Below are positions 5,406 through 7,360 of a DNA stretch of 7,360 bases, one piece after another (position 1 is the first letter of the stretch; every line of letters begins with the position of its first letter). The stretch spans positions 1 to 7,360 of the forward strand of contig SLQN01000347.1 in NCBI GenBank assembly GCA_007131465.1, given 5' to 3'. Below the pieces are notes generated by a model that had not been told where the DNA came from, made no database searches, and worked only from the letters and a program-made list of their open reading frames with translations. A program made the translations under genes and the position numbers. The DNA comes from Paracoccaceae bacterium. GTDB taxonomy: Bacteria; Pseudomonadota; Alphaproteobacteria; Rhodobacterales; Rhodobacteraceae.

Positions 5406-7034
5406 ATGCTGAAATATCTGCCAGAACAGCCTTTGGTGCGATCGGCGCTTGGCGCTGTCGCTGTGTTGGGGGCTGGCAGCATCGCCTATTTTCTTGTCTT
5501 TCCTCCCTCCCAACAGCAGACAGAGCCTTCGGCCCCGCCAGAGACTGCGGCGCTGGCAGAGCCCACGACGCCGACAGACATTGCATCACGGGCAGAGCGG
5601 TCGGCCCCGGCAGATACGCCTGCCCTGACAGTCCCAGAAACCCCGGCAGTACCCGACGCTCAGACCGCATTGCCAACCCCTTCCCCTTCGGCGCTGACGG
5701 ACGATCCCGGTGCGGGGGGGCTGCCCCCCGAAGACACTGCGCCCGAGATACAGACCGCCATGGCCGCGCCCCTGGCCGACATGGCCCCAAGCTTCGATCT
5801 GGTGCGCATCACGGATCTGGGTGATGTACTGATCGCGGGCAGGGCGCCTGCCAGCAGCACGGTTGCGGCGCTGATCGATGAAGACCCGGTCGCACAGGCC
5901 GTCAGTTCGCGCGCCGGAGAATTCGTGATGATGTTCGCGCTGGCCCCGCACCCGGCCCCGCGCGTGCTGGAACTGGAAGTGCGCCTGCCCAGCGGCGACA
6001 GGGTGCGCTCGGCAGACACGCTGATGCTGGCCCCACGCAGCCCTGCCCTGCCCGATGGGGGCGCGCAAGATGCGGTGGCGGCGGCTGAAGGCTTCGCGCA
6101 ACCCCGACAGATGGTCCGCGCGGTCGAGATCGCGCCGCCGTTTCCTGACAGCACCGCACCCGCCCGTCCCGGCATCACCCCCGACCCGGCCGAGGGTGTC
6201 GCACCCGATACGCAGGCCAGCGCGGGCGCGCCCGACAGTGCGCCCCCCGAGCGCCCCGATGCCCCCCAAGCCCCGGCAGTGGATATCGCCCGCGCGCAGG
6301 CTCCGTCACAGGATAGCGCGGGCCTGACCGACCCGGCGCAGGGCAGCGCAAGCCTGCCCGACAGCGCATCACCCGCACGCCCCGGCATCATCCCGGACCC
6401 GGCACGGGATATCGCCCGCGCACCCGACCCGGCACAGGGTGACACACGCCCGCCCGACCCAGGCGCGGACGCACCGGACACGCGCGTGGAAACGGCTCCG
6501 ATGGCGATGCTGCTGCGCGCCGATGGGGGCGTGCAACTGCTTGGCCCCGCGCCAGGCGTGCCCGGCGCGCAGACCAGCGCGAATGTGACCATCGATTCGG
6601 TCGTTTATGATGCCGAGGGCGAGATTGCCATCAGCGGGCGCAGCCAGGACGGCGGGGCCGATATCCAGATCTATCTGGACAACCAGCCGATCCTGCGCGC
6701 CCGCGCGTCCGCAGATGGCAACTGGCAGGCCCAGCTTGCCGGGATCGAGCGCGGCGTCTACCGGCTGCGCGTGGACGAACTGGACGCAGCGGCGCAGGTT
6801 GTCTCGCGCGCGGAAATCCCGTTCGAGCGCGTGACGCCGGAGATTGCGCGCACAGCGAGCGGCCCGCAGGCGCTGATCGTGCAGCCCGGCAACACGCTCT
6901 GGGGGATGTCGGAACAGCAATTCGGCGAGGGGTGGCGGTATATGCGCATCTTCGACGCAAACCGCGACCAGATCCGCAACCCGGACCTGATCTTTCCGGG
7001 GCAGGTCTTCATCCTGCCCGAAGCGGCGGAGTAG
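5406..7034 (+). CDS. LysM domain protein, membrane-anchored, Pro/Ala-rich with Ig-like segments
   Basis: A 542-residue envelope protein. A single N-terminal hydrophobic segment (about 12-32, ALGAVAVLGAGSIAYFLVF) is probably an uncleaved inner-membrane anchor with the rest in the periplasm. A Pro/Ala/Thr-rich disordered stretch follows (33-128), then a beta-rich Ig-like segment (about 129-210, FDLVRITDLGDVLIAGRAP), a second low-complexity linker (211-390) with two diverged repeat copies, and a second Ig-like segment (about 392-475, DGNWQAQLAGIERGVYRLRVDEL). The C-terminus is a LysM domain (about 489-538, IVQPGNTLWGMSEQQFG ending PGQVFILPE) that should bind glycan strands of peptidoglycan. It probably tethers or organises the cell wall; no catalytic domain is visible. 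GAGGGAG 4 nt before the ATG supports the start. The 73-bp gap to the ABC gene on the same strand suggests possible co-transcription. The LysM call is firm; the molecular role is unknown. Confidence 0.9.
   Translation: MLKYLPEQPLVRSALGAVAVLGAGSIAYFLVFPPSQQQTEPSAPPETAALAEPTTPTDIASRAERSAPADTPALTVPETPAVPDAQTALPTPSPSALTDDPGAGGLPPEDTAPEIQTAMAAPLADMAPSFDLVRITDLGDVLIAGRAPASSTVAALIDEDPVAQAVSSRAGEFVMMFALAPHPAPRVLELEVRLPSGDRVRSADTLMLAPRSPALPDGGAQDAVAAAEGFAQPRQMVRAVEIAPPFPDSTAPARPGITPDPAEGVAPDTQASAGAPDSAPPERPDAPQAPAVDIARAQAPSQDSAGLTDPAQGSASLPDSASPARPGIIPDPARDIARAPDPAQGDTRPPDPGADAPDTRVETAPMAMLLRADGGVQLLGPAPGVPGAQTSANVTIDSVVYDAEGEIAISGRSQDGGADIQIYLDNQPILRARASADGNWQAQLAGIERGVYRLRVDELDAAAQVVSRAEIPFERVTPEIARTASGPQALIVQPGNTLWGMSEQQFGEGWRYMRIFDANRDQIRNPDLIFPGQVFILPEAAE
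5713..5730. repeat. G7/C6 hairpin inside the LysM gene
   Basis: A run of seven G (5714-5720) is followed by CTG and a run of six C (5724-5729). CGGGGGG (5713-5719) pairs perfectly with CCCCCCG (5724-5730) around a 4-nt loop. It encodes residues around GAGGLPPE in the first disordered linker. Homopolymer runs of this kind are prone to slippage and sequencing error, and the RNA stem would be very stable. It may be a chance result of Gly-Gly-Leu-Pro-Pro codons. Confidence 0.5.
6147..6209 (+). repeat. Linker repeat copy 1 in the LysM gene
   Basis: It encodes residues 248-268 (DSTAPARPGITPDPAEGVAP plus D). It matches copy 2 at 6360-6428 in most positions (DS-x-x-PARPGI-x-PDPA), which points to an old internal duplication within the disordered linker. 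Confidence 0.6.
6360..6428 (+). repeat. Linker repeat copy 2 in the LysM gene
   Basis: It encodes residues 319-341 (starting DSASPARPGIIPDPARDIAR and ending in APD), the second copy of the unit at 6147-6209. Shorter related pieces (DIARA at 293-297 and 335-339; DPAQG at 309-313 and 341-345) lie around it, so the linker seems to have grown by repeated small duplications. Confidence 0.6.
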
Positions 7035-7107
7035 AGGCGGCAAGAGCCTGTCTGGTCATTCCCCCGGCTGCGGCTTAGATATCCCGGCAAGCAGATGAAA
7101 GACCGTG

Positions 7108-7360
7108 ATGTCCGCAACCCAGACCGACCCGACCTCTCCCGCCACGCCAACATCGGCACAGGAACGCGCCAGCGGCTGGCGCACCATCCGTCGCGTGATG
7201 CCGTATCTATGGCCCGCAGACAAGCTTTGGGTGCGCCAGCGGGTAACGCTGGCGCTGGTCATGCTGGTGCTCGCCAAGATCGTGGCCGTGGGCACGCCGT
7301 TCTTCTACAAGGCCGCCGTGGATGCGTTGGCGGGCGATGGCGCGGAATGGGTGCTGGCGA
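7108..7360 (+). CDS. ABC transporter ATP-binding/permease protein, Atm1/HMT1-like, N-terminal fragment
   Basis: The ATG at 7108-7110 opens a frame of 84 codons that runs off the window end without a stop. After a polar, Thr/Pro-rich leader (MSATQTDPTSPATPTSAQER) come WRTIRRVMPYLWP and then the first membrane segment, VRQRVTLALVMLVLAKIVAVGTPFFYKAAVDAL. This order (LWP, basic residues, a helix containing AK, then P-x-x-x-K-x-A-V-D-A-L) is characteristic of Atm1/HMT1-type half-size exporters with a fused ATPase domain. Atm1 proteins export glutathione-linked sulfur compounds or metal-thiol conjugates; the bacterial role here is inferred. The ATPase domain lies outside the window. An in-frame GTG directly before the ATG (7105-7107) is an alternative start, and a TGA at 7096-7098 rules out anything further upstream. 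The ribosome site is weak (GAAAGA). The LysM stop is 73 bp upstream with no clear terminator between, so readthrough is possible. Confidence 0.8.
   Translation, partial: MSATQTDPTSPATPTSAQERASGWRTIRRVMPYLWPADKLWVRQRVTLALVMLVLAKIVAVGTPFFYKAAVDALAGDGAEWVLA

Noticed and set aside
5586..6592. Long minus-strand open frames opposite the LysM gene
   Set aside because: They mirror the low-complexity Pro/Ala linker. The plus-strand frame has a good ribosome site, a membrane anchor and a clear LysM domain.
7053..7081. TGGTCA-N17-TAGATA as a promoter for the ABC transporter gene
   Set aside because: The spacing is right but both hexamers match the consensus poorly (4/6 and 3/6), so it cannot be told from chance.

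Overview
The window is GC-rich, densely coding DNA with strong G/C preference at third codon positions. The gene families and their order (TAXI-type TRAP transporter, DctB/DctD-like two-component system, LOG-family protein, LysM protein, Atm1-like ABC exporter) point to an alphaproteobacterium, most likely of the Rhodobacterales/Rhodobacteraceae. That placement is an inference from protein style and gene order, not from a marker gene.

Left part (1-4610, all on the minus strand, so read right to left): a sensor histidine kinase (2769-4610) overlaps by 4 bp the gene for a sigma54-type response regulator (1417-2772). After a 204-bp regulatory gap comes a TAXI-family periplasmic solute receptor (238-1212), then a perfect 10-bp stem-loop (189-213), then the start of a gene cut by the window edge (1-154) that should be the TRAP permease. 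The gap holds the most interesting DNA signal: two similar 20-bp imperfect palindromes spaced exactly 32 bp apart (1363-1382 and 1395-1414), plus a candidate -24/-12 promoter (1280-1295). Together they form a coherent, testable circuit. The kinase senses a dicarboxylate-like ligand in the periplasm and phosphorylates the regulator. The regulator binds the tandem sites and drives sigma54 transcription of the receptor, and the stem-loop lowers expression of the permease relative to the receptor.

Middle (4737-5294, minus): a LOG-family Rossmann-fold protein (nucleoside 5'-monophosphate phosphoribohydrolase type). It is separated from the kinase gene by 126 bp and is probably not part of the transport system.

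Right part (5406-7360, plus): divergent from the LOG gene is a membrane-anchored, Pro/Ala-rich protein with two Ig-like beta segments and a C-terminal LysM domain. After 73 bp comes the start of an Atm1/HMT1-like ABC exporter that runs off the window.

I see no tRNA, rRNA, CRISPR array, insertion sequence or phage gene. Most of the content is ordinary for the group. The second-look items are the receptor control region, the non-canonical AAA+ motifs of the regulator (GAFPGA and LLDD), and the pairing of a DctBD-type sensor system with a TAXI transporter.
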